A stretch of DNA of 64,000 nt from Herpetosiphon aurantiacus DSM 785 (GTDB taxonomy: Bacteria; Chloroflexota; Chloroflexia; Chloroflexales; Herpetosiphonaceae): positions 1,317,199-1,381,198 of the forward strand of contig CP000875.1 of assembly GCA_000018565.1 (NCBI GenBank), written 5' to 3'. This document shows positions 52,165-61,204 of the stretch, piece by piece. The notes under the pieces were generated by a model. It searched no databases. It was not told the origin of the DNA and worked only from the letters and a program-made list of their open reading frames with translations. The position numbers were made by a program, and so were the translations under genes. How positions within the stretch are numbered: the first letter of the stretch is position 1; each line of letters opens with the position of its first letter.

Positions 52165-52198
52165 ACCGCCGACATATCTGAATAGTGGCGGTTTTTTT
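52165..52198 (+). terminator. Early terminator / attenuator in the KimA leader
   Basis: Arms ACCGCC / GGCGGT around 16 nt, then a T7 run (52192-52198). With the promoter just upstream it would release a transcript of about 42 nt unless read-through occurs. Confidence 0.7.
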
Positions 52199-52476
52199 AT
52201 GCAAATGGAAACGGGTATGCGCTTTCAGCTACACCAATCCAACTTAACCAATGTCGCTTTACCGTATTGTTCGCAACAAGCACGGCACTCACCGCATTCT
52301 CCACCTAAAGCCTAATTTCACTGCAACAATAATGCTCCAATAAATACTGTTTAAGCTGCTCAGTCGAGGTGTCGTCAGCTTAAGGGTAATTTATTGCGAC
52401 CTTAAATACAGAACATTTGTTCAATTAAATATGTGTAATTAACCCTCGTTTTGAGGAAACGCCAAGGAGTTTGTCC

Positions 52477-54360
52477 ATGTTGACCCAATTGAAGGGGGTT
52501 TTAGTGGGGAATCCGTTGGAGACTGCGGCCCAATCGCATGAGCGCTTGGATAAAAAAACCGCGCTCGCAGTCTTCTCGTCTGATGCTTTATCATCAGTCG
52601 CCTATGCCACCGAAGAAATGCTTGTCCACCTTGTGCCAGCCGGCATCATTGCGTTTAGCTCATCGCTGTGGCTGGGCATCGGCATCGCTGTTTTGTTGAT
52701 GATCGTGACGATCTCGTATCGCCAAACAATCACGGCCTATCCCAGCGGTGGTGGCTCGTACATCGTGGCCTCGGATAATTTAGGCACTCTTCCGGGTTTG
52801 ATCGCTGGCGGTGCATTATTAATTGACTATATTCTGACTGTGGCAGTGTCGATCTCGTCGGGCGTTTCGCAGTTGATCTCATTGGTCGAGCCGTTGCGTG
52901 ATTATCGAATTGAAATTTGTTTGATTGGGATTCTCATTCTGACCTTGGCCAATTTGCGTGGGATTCGCGAATCGGGGGCGATTTTCTCGCTGCCTACCTA
53001 CTTTTTTATTACAGTCATTATGTTGACCCTCGGCTATGGCTTTTACAAACAATTTACAGGCGATATTCAGCCGTTAGTGCTTTCGGATAACCTGATGGGG
53101 CCACATGAACAAAGCTTCTCGCCATTTGGAACTGAGGCTATGACCGCCTTTTTGCTGATGGGCGCGTTTGCCTCGGGCTGTTCAGCATTAACCGGGGTTG
53201 AGGCAATTTCGAATGGCGTACCAGCATTTCGCAAGCCAGAGCCACACAACGCTCGCGTCACCATGGTTTGGATGGCGGGATTACTATTAGTGATGTTCGC
53301 TGGCATTACCTGGTTTGCTCACAAGTATGGCGCACGCCCGCAATTCAACGAAACCGTGATTTCGCAAATTGGGCGAGGCATTTGGGGGCGCACGACGGGC
53401 AGCGAAACGGGCTTCCCCAAAGTGATGCATGGCATGTTGCAAATCTCAACCGCCGCAATTTTGCTGGTTGCAGCCAATACCAGCTACGCCGATTTCCCAC
53501 GATTGATGTCGTTGTTGGCCCGAGATGGCTTCTTGCCCCGCCAATTCTCATCATTGGGCGATCGTTTGGTCTTCTCGAATGGGATTCTTTTCTTGGCGGT
53601 TGCTGCTGCACTGTTGGTGATTGGTTTTGATGGCTCGGTTACCAACTTAATTCCCTTGTATGCGGTTGGCGTGTTTCTCTCATTCACACTCTCGCAATCG
53701 GGGATGGTGTTGCGCTGGTTGCGGCTCAAAACCAAGGGTTGGCAACTTAATTTAGTGGTGAATGCAGTTGGCGCGATCGCAACTGGGATCGTTTTGATCA
53801 TCAACGGCACAACGAAATTCAAAGAAGGTGCATGGTTGGTGGTTATTTGTATTCCAATTCTCGTTTTGATTTTTACTACGATCAATCGTCATTACAAAGG
53901 CGTAGCCAAACAACTTTCATTGGAAGGGTTTAGCAAACCCGTGCCATTAGAAAATAATGTGATTGTGCTCGTATCATCATTGCATCGTGGCACGGTTAAA
54001 GCGCTTGAATATGCCAAATCAATTGCTCCAGGTAAAGTTCGCGCTTTGTATATTGAATTTGAGCATGAACACGAAAAAACTGAACGTCTACAAGAACGCT
54101 GGCAACAGTGGGAGCCAGATGTGCCCTTGGATATTGAAATATCTAAATATCGTTCATTGTTACGCCCAGTTTTACGCTATGTTGATCGGATTGAAGCTGA
54201 GCGCAATGATGATATTCTAACCATTATCTTGCCTGAATTTATTCCGGCGCGAATTTGGGAATATGCCTTACATAACCAAACCGCCTTCTTCTTGAAAGGT
54301 GCGCTGCTATTCCGACGCAATAAAATCGTGATTAGCGTGCCATATCATCTTGAACGCTAA
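52477..54360 (+). CDS. KimA-type potassium importer (APC fold), copy 2
   Basis: 627 residues from the ATG at 52477, with AAGGAG 7 bases upstream; the TTG at 52471 is too near. KimA marks: VLVGNPLETAAQSHERLDKK, VFSSDALSSVAYATEEML, YPSGGGSYIVASDNLG, LIDYILTVAVSISSGVSQL and LTGVEAISNGVPAFRKP. It ends in the cytosolic domain NVIVLVSSLHRGTVKALEYA with the family ending VISVPYHLER. It is closer to B. subtilis KimA than copy 1 in the N-terminal motif DALSSVAY. Preceded by a strong promoter with early terminator, so expression is probably attenuated. A terminator follows. Confidence 0.88.
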   Translation: MLTQLKGVLVGNPLETAAQSHERLDKKTALAVFSSDALSSVAYATEEMLVHLVPAGIIAFSSSLWLGIGIAVLLMIVTISYRQTITAYPSGGGSYIVASDNLGTLPGLIAGGALLIDYILTVAVSISSGVSQLISLVEPLRDYRIEICLIGILILTLANLRGIRESGAIFSLPTYFFITVIMLTLGYGFYKQFTGDIQPLVLSDNLMGPHEQSFSPFGTEAMTAFLLMGAFASGCSALTGVEAISNGVPAFRKPEPHNARVTMVWMAGLLLVMFAGITWFAHKYGARPQFNETVISQIGRGIWGRTTGSETGFPKVMHGMLQISTAAILLVAANTSYADFPRLMSLLARDGFLPRQFSSLGDRLVFSNGILFLAVAAALLVIGFDGSVTNLIPLYAVGVFLSFTLSQSGMVLRWLRLKTKGWQLNLVVNAVGAIATGIVLIINGTTKFKEGAWLVVICIPILVLIFTTINRHYKGVAKQLSLEGFSKPVPLENNVIVLVSSLHRGTVKALEYAKSIAPGKVRALYIEFEHEHEKTERLQERWQQWEPDVPLDIEISKYRSLLRPVLRYVDRIEAERNDDILTIILPEFIPARIWEYALHNQTAFFLKGALLFRRNKIVISVPYHLER

Positions 54361-54380
54361 AACTTAGCAACTCTTAATCA

Positions 54381-54418
54381 AAAAACGCCTGAACTGCCTG
54401 TGCAGTCGGGCGTTTTTT
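54381..54418 (+). terminator. Intrinsic terminator after the second KimA-type gene
   Basis: Arms AAAAACGCC / GGGCGTTTTT with inner ACTG / CAGT, ending in T6. Confidence 0.85.
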
Positions 54419-54419
54419 C

Positions 54420-54448
54420 TTGACAGGCAGTGATGGGCAACGTATGAT
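54420..54448 (+). promoter_or_regulatory. Promoter of the DUF4015 lipoprotein gene
   Basis: TTGACA at 54420-54425, 17-bp spacer, TATGAT at 54443-54448, directly after the preceding terminator. Confidence 0.75.
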
Positions 54449-54498
54449 TACCGCCGTCTAAACCGACACCCACCACAATCTTAGGAAGGTCAGAAGTG

Positions 54499-56538
54499 AT
54501 GTATTTTGTGAGTCAAACCAAGCGTCGCCTAACAGCTGGTCTGTTTGGCGCTGTTGCGTTGGTGCTTGCCGCCTGTGGCAGTAGCAATCCGCCACTGACG
54601 GGAATTGTAACAGATAGCTATACCCAAAAGCCCGTTGCTGGAGTAACCATTCAAGTTGGCGAAGCAAGCGCTACGAGTGATGCTGATGGTAAATGGACGA
54701 TTAATGAATGGGAAAATACCAATTCACTCTTAGTTCAAGCCAGCGATTATAGCTCAGCTACGCTTAGTTTGGCCGATAAAACTCCTGTCGATGAGCAAAC
54801 TCCGGTAGAAGTTAATCTGACGATTCGTCCCAACACGATCAGCGGGGTTGTGCTTGATCAATACTCACAACAGCCTGTGGCTGGCGTGACGGTCAAGGCT
54901 GGCACGAGCCAAGCCACCAGCGGCGCTGATGGCCGCTACAAATTGACCGATGTTGCTGAAAAGGCTGAAGTGGTGATTGTGGCAACCGATTACACCAGTG
55001 CCACCGCTACCCTCGAAAAACAAACAAGCTACGATGTTTCGCTGCGCCCAACCAGCTTAACTGGGATCATCAGCGATAAATATAGCCAAAAACCAGTCAG
55101 CGGAGCCACGGTCAGCGTTGGTAGCGCCACGGCCCAAAGCGATGCTGAAGGTCGCTATACAGTTAAGAACATCGATTTGGATGCACCAGTTGTTTTCAGC
55201 GCTACCGATTACAGCAGCCAAACCTTAGAATTGCCGCAAGCCGCCTCGTTGGATGTGGTTTTGCGACCTTCGACCGTGCGTGGCTCAGTCGTCGATAGTA
55301 CAACAGGCAAGCCGTTGACCAAGGGCACGGTTATCGCCATGGTCAAGCCATTTGAAGGGGCTGATGAAACCTATCCCTACACTGGCACTGCCGTTACTAT
55401 GGCACGGCTGAATGCCGATGGCACCTATGAATTAACCGATGTGCCTGAAAATGCCCAAATTCAGGTGCTCTCGCCTGGGTATCGCAAGGCTTGGACGGCG
55501 CTCAGCGAAGGCAAATTTACCGCCGATCTAGAAGCTGAAGAATTTGTAGCCAAAGCAATTTATATTACCGCAGCAACTGGCTCGTCAAAAGCTTCATTAA
55601 GCGAATTGTTTGATTTGGTTGATCAAACCGAAGTTAATGCGGTGGTGATCGATATCAAGCTGGATATTGCTGGCGATGTTGGCGGAGTAGGCTATCTCTC
55701 GCAACATCCATTGGTATTGGCCGCCGAAACCTCATCCGATTATTTGGATATGGAATGGATTGTGGCCGAAGCTCGCAAGCGCGATATCTACTTAATTGGC
55801 CGCATGGCGGTAATGCGCGATAATCGTTTGGCCGATGCTCACCCCGAATGGGCCGCCCAAAGCAAGGCCACTGGCGGAGTTTGGGAAGATGACGGTGGTC
55901 TCAAGTGGCTTGATCCATTCAACCCCAACGTCACCGAGTATAATGTGGGCATTGCCAAAGAAATTGCCGCATTTGGCTTTGATGAAGTACAATTCGATTA
56001 CATTCGCTTCCCATCGGATGGCAGCACCAGCAATTTGGTTTTCTCCAAGCCGATTGATCCCAAAAATAATCCGGAAGTGATGTACGAAGCAATTGGCAAT
56101 GTGCTCAAACGCGCTCATGGCGATATCAATGGTTCAGGCGCATTCTTCTCAATCGACGTGTTCGGTTATGCCACATGGCGTAATATGTGGGAAATTGGCC
56201 AAAGCCTTGAAATTATGGCCGATCACACCGATTATGTCTGTGCAATGGTCTATCCTTCGCACTACGATCGCAATGAGTTGGGCTTCGATAACGCCGATGC
56301 CTACCCTTATGAGATCGTCAAGGATAGTATCGAAAAAGGCCAAAAGCGCATGGAAGGCAAATACGCAGTGCAACGACCGTGGCTTCAAGCCTTCACCGCG
56401 ACATGGCTTGATCCAGTAACACCATATGGTCGCACCGAAGTTCGCGCCCAAATGCAAGCAGTCGCCGAAGTCGAAGGCACGTATGGCTGGATTCTCTGGA
56501 ATGCTGCCAATTATTACGACCCCGACTGGCTCGATTAA
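54499..56538 (+). CDS. DUF4015 (putative glycoside hydrolase) lipoprotein
   Basis: 679 residues from the ATG at 54499. Lipobox LVLAAC, then three or four carboxypeptidase-regulatory-like beta repeats, each starting like GIVTDSYTQKPVAGVTIQVG (also SGVVLDQYSQQPVAGVTVKA and GIISDKYSQKPVSGATVSVG). The C-terminal domain (from about residue 350) is DUF4015, a barrel related to glycoside hydrolases: VNAVVIDIKLDIAGDVGGVG, IVAEARKRDIYLIGRMAVMR, FGFDEVQFDYIRFPSDG and VCAMVYPSHYDRNELGF. It would act on glycans outside the membrane; the substrate is unknown. Alone behind its own promoter. Confidence 0.9.
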   Translation: MYFVSQTKRRLTAGLFGAVALVLAACGSSNPPLTGIVTDSYTQKPVAGVTIQVGEASATSDADGKWTINEWENTNSLLVQASDYSSATLSLADKTPVDEQTPVEVNLTIRPNTISGVVLDQYSQQPVAGVTVKAGTSQATSGADGRYKLTDVAEKAEVVIVATDYTSATATLEKQTSYDVSLRPTSLTGIISDKYSQKPVSGATVSVGSATAQSDAEGRYTVKNIDLDAPVVFSATDYSSQTLELPQAASLDVVLRPSTVRGSVVDSTTGKPLTKGTVIAMVKPFEGADETYPYTGTAVTMARLNADGTYELTDVPENAQIQVLSPGYRKAWTALSEGKFTADLEAEEFVAKAIYITAATGSSKASLSELFDLVDQTEVNAVVIDIKLDIAGDVGGVGYLSQHPLVLAAETSSDYLDMEWIVAEARKRDIYLIGRMAVMRDNRLADAHPEWAAQSKATGGVWEDDGGLKWLDPFNPNVTEYNVGIAKEIAAFGFDEVQFDYIRFPSDGSTSNLVFSKPIDPKNNPEVMYEAIGNVLKRAHGDINGSGAFFSIDVFGYATWRNMWEIGQSLEIMADHTDYVCAMVYPSHYDRNELGFDNADAYPYEIVKDSIEKGQKRMEGKYAVQRPWLQAFTATWLDPVTPYGRTEVRAQMQAVAEVEGTYGWILWNAANYYDPDWLD

Positions 56539-56575
56539 TTAACCTTCGCAAGTCGCAAAAATTAAGGGCTATGCT

Positions 56576-56673
56576 CCCTCACCCCTTACCCCTCTCCCAT
56601 TTGGTGGGAGAGGGGCTTGATCCAGTATTCCCCCTCGTCTGCTAGGCGGGAGAGGGGGCTAGGGGGTGAGGGG
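56576..56673. repeat. Family-A C-rich repeat, inverted pair
   Basis: Forward copy ccctcaccccttacccctct and reverse copy ending agggggctagggggtgaggg; the forward copy also holds a hairpin (CCTCTCCCA / TGGGAGAGG). The gap from 56539 to 56754 otherwise contains 'tgatagcctatagtcctt'. Confidence 0.75.
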
Positions 56674-56754
56674 ATATATTTTGGTCAATCGAATGAACCA
56701 TTATATTGATAGCCTATAGTCCTTAATTTCGTAGTCGTTATCGACGAGGTACCT

Positions 56755-58992
56755 ATGCGCCGTAAGTTTTTCATGGCAGCAATTGGCTTATCGCTAGCAT
56801 TCGGTGGCATTGCTTGGCAAGCCCAAGCTCAGACCAACACCGCCAGTAAGGTGCAAACTGCCACATTTGCCCAAAGCTCAGTCGCCGATTGGCAAGCTGG
56901 CACGCTCGAAGGCTTGTTGGTGACCAATAATAGCGATGGCGAGTTGCGGCTCGATCAAGCGGCTACCCAAGGTACTTTTACATCGGTTGCCCACGAAGTG
57001 CCATTCGTTTGGAATGCGGTTTCGGCCCATTGGAATTTCGAACTCCCAGTTGGCACGAGCCTCAGCCTTAAGCTGCGCACCAGCGCCAATGGCACCGAAT
57101 GGCGCGAATGGCAAACCTTGAATGTGGCCCAAATTCTGGCCGAGGGCGAGCAATTGCTTGGGCCAATTGGGGTTGAGGCCGATTCACGCTGGTTGCAATA
57201 TCAGGTTGATTTTACCAGCAGCAATCAGCCAGCGGCACCGAGTTTGCAAGCAATTGCTTGGCGCTTTATTGATACTAGCAACGGCCCTAAACTTACCGAT
57301 CAGCTCAATCGTGCTCCAGCTGCCTTTGGTGGTACAACCTTCACTCGCCCACCGCAAGTGATTAGCCGCAATAGTTGGGGTGCATTGCCTGGCATTCCGA
57401 ATTTGCTGCCTTCACGCCCACGCCGAATCGAGTTAGTCAGTTTGCCCTTGAATAACCAGGCTGATCCGCCGACGATGTTGCGAGCTTTGCAAGCCGCTGC
57501 CCAAGCTGAGGGAGCCGCCGACCTGCCCTATCAATTTGTGATCGATCAGGCTGGCAATGTCTATGCTGGGCGCAATGGTTTTCCGGCCAGCAATGGCACA
57601 ATTCGCTTGGCGCTACTTGGCGATTTAACCGATGCCGCCCGCACAGGCTTGGGCCAAATTATCGCTTGGATTAGCGAAGCCTATCGTTTGCCGCAAACAT
57701 TAACAGTCTTGGGCAGTTTGAATGTTGAGCAAGCTGAATCGATTCGGCGTACCGCTGACCAACTGACCGTGCGCAAACGTTTGACCTTTGTTGAAAGCAA
57801 CACCCGCGATTACAACGAGCGGATTATGTTGTTCAATCCAACCAACCAAATTGCCCGCACGATCGTGACCTTCTTGCCTGGGCAAACCAATGCCGTGCGC
57901 CGCGAATATGAAATTCAGCCTGGCCAGCGAGTCAATATCATCGCCAACGAAATTTTCAGCGATACCTTTAATTTGCCCATTGAAGTCAGTTCCAATCAAG
58001 CGATTGTTGGTGATCGCACAATGTTGTTTGCCAACGATGCACTGGGCGAATCGGGCATTAGTCGTTGGAGCCGTACTTGGTATTTTGCTGAGGGCGATGG
58101 CTCGAACGATCGCAGCACCCTGTTGTGGCTTTATAATCCCCAGCCCAGCGAAGTTGTGGCTAATTTACTGATGATGCCAACCGATGGCATTACGGCTACG
58201 CGCCAAGTGCTACTGCCACCTTTTACTCGCACCCAAGTTGATTTGAGCAGCAACTATCCCAAGGCGTTTGGTTTGCGCATCGCGGCGACTGCGCCGATTG
58301 CCGCCGAACGCACCGTCTTGGTTGGTCCAACTAAGGGTGGCGGCTTCTTAACCCAAGGCGCAGTTGCCCCATCGAATACCTGGTATTTTGCCGAAGGTGC
58401 AACCCTCGATCCCTTCGTCACAACCTTGGCCTTGCTCAACCCAAATCCGGTTTCAGCGGCAATTACCACGACCTTTATGACCGAGGAAGGTTCGACCTTT
58501 ACGCGGCGTTATCAAGTGCCAGCCTTGGCGCGGCTCGATGTTGATCTGCGTGAGATTGTGCCATCACCGCAAGGCGTTGGGACAATGTTGACCTCAAGTC
58601 AGCCGATTGTCGCCGAACGTACCAGCTATTTCAATGCTGGCAACAGCGCCACAAACACATTAGGGGCTGCCGAGCCAGATTATGTTTGGCATTTTGCCGA
58701 AGGCCGTACCGCCGATCCAGCAACCGAATTCTTGCTAGTGCTCAATCCCAATCAACGCCCAGCCCAAGTCAAGGTAACGCTCGGCAAAGACGATGGCACA
58801 ACCCAAGTTGTCGAGTATACAATTCCACGCACTGGCCGAATTTCAGTTTTGCTTGATGCGATTGACCCAAATTTGCAATCGCATACCATCAGCGTTGAAG
58901 CCAATTTGCCGGTTGTCGCCGAACGCACAATTTTGATCGACAATACCAGCGGCGGCGGCGGCCATAGCGCCCTTGGCACGCCCGAACGTTAA
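56755..58992 (+). CDS. Secreted PGRP-like protein lacking zinc ligands, with WYFAEG repeats
   Basis: 745 residues. Signal peptide ending AQAQ; a beta domain (SLKLRTSANGTEWREWQT); then a region laid out like an amidase_2/PGRP domain: VISRNSWGALPGIP, LPYQFVIDQAGNVYAG. Where amidases have the first zinc His (HHT) this protein has IELVSLPLNN, and no later His ligand is visible, so amidase activity is unlikely. The C-terminal half has four repeats of about 100 residues with TWYFAEG, LLNPNP and PIVAERT motifs, a type seen in Chloroflexota and actinobacterial surface proteins. Likely a cell-surface binding protein (inference). Confidence 0.85.
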   Translation: MRRKFFMAAIGLSLAFGGIAWQAQAQTNTASKVQTATFAQSSVADWQAGTLEGLLVTNNSDGELRLDQAATQGTFTSVAHEVPFVWNAVSAHWNFELPVGTSLSLKLRTSANGTEWREWQTLNVAQILAEGEQLLGPIGVEADSRWLQYQVDFTSSNQPAAPSLQAIAWRFIDTSNGPKLTDQLNRAPAAFGGTTFTRPPQVISRNSWGALPGIPNLLPSRPRRIELVSLPLNNQADPPTMLRALQAAAQAEGAADLPYQFVIDQAGNVYAGRNGFPASNGTIRLALLGDLTDAARTGLGQIIAWISEAYRLPQTLTVLGSLNVEQAESIRRTADQLTVRKRLTFVESNTRDYNERIMLFNPTNQIARTIVTFLPGQTNAVRREYEIQPGQRVNIIANEIFSDTFNLPIEVSSNQAIVGDRTMLFANDALGESGISRWSRTWYFAEGDGSNDRSTLLWLYNPQPSEVVANLLMMPTDGITATRQVLLPPFTRTQVDLSSNYPKAFGLRIAATAPIAAERTVLVGPTKGGGFLTQGAVAPSNTWYFAEGATLDPFVTTLALLNPNPVSAAITTTFMTEEGSTFTRRYQVPALARLDVDLREIVPSPQGVGTMLTSSQPIVAERTSYFNAGNSATNTLGAAEPDYVWHFAEGRTADPATEFLLVLNPNQRPAQVKVTLGKDDGTTQVVEYTIPRTGRISVLLDAIDPNLQSHTISVEANLPVVAERTILIDNTSGGGGHSALGTPER

Positions 58993-59050
58993 TCAGCAAA
59001 CCAGCGGCTTGCAACTGCAATCCGCTTATCTATTTTAGAAACAAACGCTT

Positions 59051-59872
59051 ATGCCAGAATTACCAGAAGTTGAAACCGTTCGTCGTTCGCTTGAGCAAGA
59101 GCTTGTTGGGCGGTATTTTGTGGCATTGCGCAGCCTTGGCTGGCCCAAAATTGTCGATACCCATAGCCCTGAATTGTTTGCCGAGGCTATCGCCCAACGC
59201 CAGATTCAGCAAGTTCAGCGGCGGGCCAAATATTTGCTGATCGAGCTTGATAACCACGAAACCTTGATTGTGCATCTGCGCATGACTGGCCAAATGTTGG
59301 TTGTGGCTGCCGACGAACCTGCCGATCGCCATACGCATGTGGTGGTAGCGCTGGATAATGGCCGCGAACTACGGTTTCACGACCCACGCAAATTTGGCCG
59401 TTGGAGTCTTGTTGATCGCAGTGGCGTGGCGGCGCTCAATCAACGTTTAGGACCAGAGCCGCTTGGCGACGATTTTACTTTAGATGATTTTGCGCAACGC
59501 TTGAGTCGCAAAGCTACCAAAATCAAGCCAACCTTGCTTGATCAAAGTGTCTTGGCGGGAGTTGGCAATATTTATGCTGATGAAGCGTTGTGGTTGGCCA
59601 AAATTCACCCCTTGCGCTCCGCCAATAGCCTAAACGCCAACGAAATTGCCGAGCTATTCGAGGCGATTAAAACTGTACTGCGCAACTCAATTGAGCATCG
59701 TGGCACAACCTTGGTCAATTATCGCGATGCCTATGGGGCAAGCGGCGAAAACCAATATCACCTTGAGGCTTATGGACGAACTGGCGAGCCATGCCGGCGC
59801 TGTGGCACGCCAATCGAGCGCATCGTCGTGGCCCAACGCTCTACCCATATTTGCCCAGTATGCCAAGCTTAA
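59051..59872 (+). CDS. mutM: Formamidopyrimidine-DNA glycosylase
   Basis: 273 residues. N-terminus PELPEVETVRRSLEQEL carries the catalytic Pro2 and Glu3. Also present: the helix-two-turn-helix (QSVLAGVGNIYADEALWLA) and a C-terminal zinc finger (CRRCGTPIERIV ... CPVC). Removes oxidised purines such as 8-oxoguanine and nicks the strand. Length and motifs are normal. It stands alone, with repeat mosaics after it; mutM is often a single gene. Confidence 0.97.
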   Translation: MPELPEVETVRRSLEQELVGRYFVALRSLGWPKIVDTHSPELFAEAIAQRQIQQVQRRAKYLLIELDNHETLIVHLRMTGQMLVVAADEPADRHTHVVVALDNGRELRFHDPRKFGRWSLVDRSGVAALNQRLGPEPLGDDFTLDDFAQRLSRKATKIKPTLLDQSVLAGVGNIYADEALWLAKIHPLRSANSLNANEIAELFEAIKTVLRNSIEHRGTTLVNYRDAYGASGENQYHLEAYGRTGEPCRRCGTPIERIVVAQRSTHICPVCQA

Positions 59873-60018
59873 GAGCATAGAGCAAAGAACATAGGGGCAT
59901 GTGGCTAAAGGCTATCGGCTTTTGGATCATTTGAAATGCTAGAAAATATTCCGATAGCCAATAGCCTCATAGCCTACAGCCATACTCCCTTCGTGCTCTT
60001 CGTGGTTAAAATTACCCC
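59873..60018. repeat. Mosaic repeat fragments between mutM and tsaD
   Basis: 'agagcatagagcaaagaaca', 'aaggctatcggcttttgg', 'ccgatagccaatagcc' and 'cccttcgtgctcttcgtgg' fill the gap; no gene or terminator is seen. Confidence 0.65.
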
Positions 60019-61083
60019 TTAAATCAGCTTGAGACTGGGAGTGGCATCGAGCGACCAATCCTGCTGCACGCCTGCTTGATAACGATAATAGGCGGCAGCG
60101 CCGATCATGGCGGCATTATCGGTACACAGCCAAATTGGCGGGTAGGCTACCGGAATAGGCTTGGCGGTTGCGCTCAAGCGCTCGCGTAAGGCAGTATTTG
60201 CGGCTACGCCACCAGCTAAAATAATCGTTTTGGCTTTGTATTCGCGAGCAGCAGCCACGGTTTTTTGCACCAACACATCGACTGCCGAATCTTGGAAGGC
60301 AGCGGCAAGCTGGGCGGTGAAGGCTGGGTCAACTTCAGCAAGTTTAACTTTCTCCATGCGCTCACCCAAACGATCATTGACCACGTTCAGCACAGCGGTT
60401 TTGAGGCCGCTAAAGCTCCAATCGTAGGTTCCGCGCAACCATGCTCGGGGCAATTTGAGTGCACCTGGATTAACCCCACGCGCGACTTTTTCCATTTGCG
60501 GGCCGCCTGGATAGCCCAAGCCCATAATTCGCGCTACCTTATCGAAAGCCTCGCCCACTGCATCATCGCGGGTTTGCCCAAGCAAACGATAATCACCATG
60601 ATCGTTGAGCAACACCAAGGCCGTGTGGCCACCAGAAACAATCAAGGCGACACACGGAAATTCGGGGGCTTGGTAGGCTAGATCTTTGGCAGTATGCAGC
60701 CACGAAGCATAAATATGGCCTTCGAGGTGATTAACCCCGATAAACGGCAAATTGCGCGACCACGCAATCGCCTTGGCGGTGTTAATTCCAGTTAATAAAG
60801 CGCCAGCTAAGCCTGGTCCATAAGTTGTGGCAACCGCATTAATCGCGCTCCAACCGCCGGGCACTTGGGCCAGCACCGTATTAATCACGGGTGTAATCGT
60901 CAGAATATGTTGGCGCGAAGCCACTTCGGGCACAACGCCACCATAGCGTTGATGAATATCGATTTGTGAAGCGACGCTATTGGCCACAATCTCGCGGCCA
61001 TCGCGAATAACGGCGGCGGCGGTTTCATCGCACGATGTTTCAATTGCTAAAATCGTAAAACCTGCGGGCATTTGCTGTGACAT
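60019..61083 (-). CDS. tsaD: tRNA threonylcarbamoyladenosine transferase TsaD
   Basis: 354 residues from the ATG at 61083, with AGGA upstream. ASKHA fold with TsaD marks: ILAIETSCDETAAAVI, the metal site GVNHLEGHIYASW, VSGGHTALVLLNDHG, and KTIILAGGVAANTALRERL. It transfers threonylcarbamoyl to adenosine 37 of ANN-decoding tRNAs, with TsaB and TsaE encoded elsewhere. Essential in most bacteria. Confidence 0.97.
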   Translation of the reverse strand: MSQQMPAGFTILAIETSCDETAAAVIRDGREIVANSVASQIDIHQRYGGVVPEVASRQHILTITPVINTVLAQVPGGWSAINAVATTYGPGLAGALLTGINTAKAIAWSRNLPFIGVNHLEGHIYASWLHTAKDLAYQAPEFPCVALIVSGGHTALVLLNDHGDYRLLGQTRDDAVGEAFDKVARIMGLGYPGGPQMEKVARGVNPGALKLPRAWLRGTYDWSFSGLKTAVLNVVNDRLGERMEKVKLAEVDPAFTAQLAAAFQDSAVDVLVQKTVAAAREYKAKTIILAGGVAANTALRERLSATAKPIPVAYPPIWLCTDNAAMIGAAAYYRYQAGVQQDWSLDATPSLKLI

Positions 61084-61164
61084 GAATTCCTACGTTCTAT
61101 TTCACCTAGCTGTCAGTTGCGCTACATTGACGCTGTGCCGTGGCTATGGCATGATATGAGTGGT

Positions 61165-61200
61165 AAAAACGACAACACCCCGTTTTTGGGGTGCTGTCGT
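61165..61200 (-). terminator. Intrinsic terminator of the His-rich protein gene
   Basis: Arms ACGACAACACCCC / GGGGTGCTGTCGT with one mismatch and a 6-nt loop; TTTTT follows on the minus strand. Confidence 0.85.
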
Positions 61201-61204
61201 GCGT

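Larger units (their letters stand above)
51947..52476 (+). other. Leader region of the second KimA-type gene
   Basis: 530 bases without a gene. It holds repeat family B (52011-52070), a consensus promoter (52123-52150) and an intrinsic terminator (52165-52198). After these come about 270 bases of untranslated leader with a Cys/His-poor, stop-rich sequence. It does not match the ydaO (c-di-AMP) riboswitch consensus that I know. The ribosome binding site AAGGAG is at 52464-52469. Confidence 0.6.

Noticed and set aside
52205-52230. GGAAACG word in the KimA leader as a LacI operator
   Set aside because: Only one half-site is present; the other half does not follow.
52199-52476. ydaO-type c-di-AMP riboswitch upstream of KimA
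   Set aside because: I looked for its conserved segments in the leader and found none; a covariance search would be decisive.
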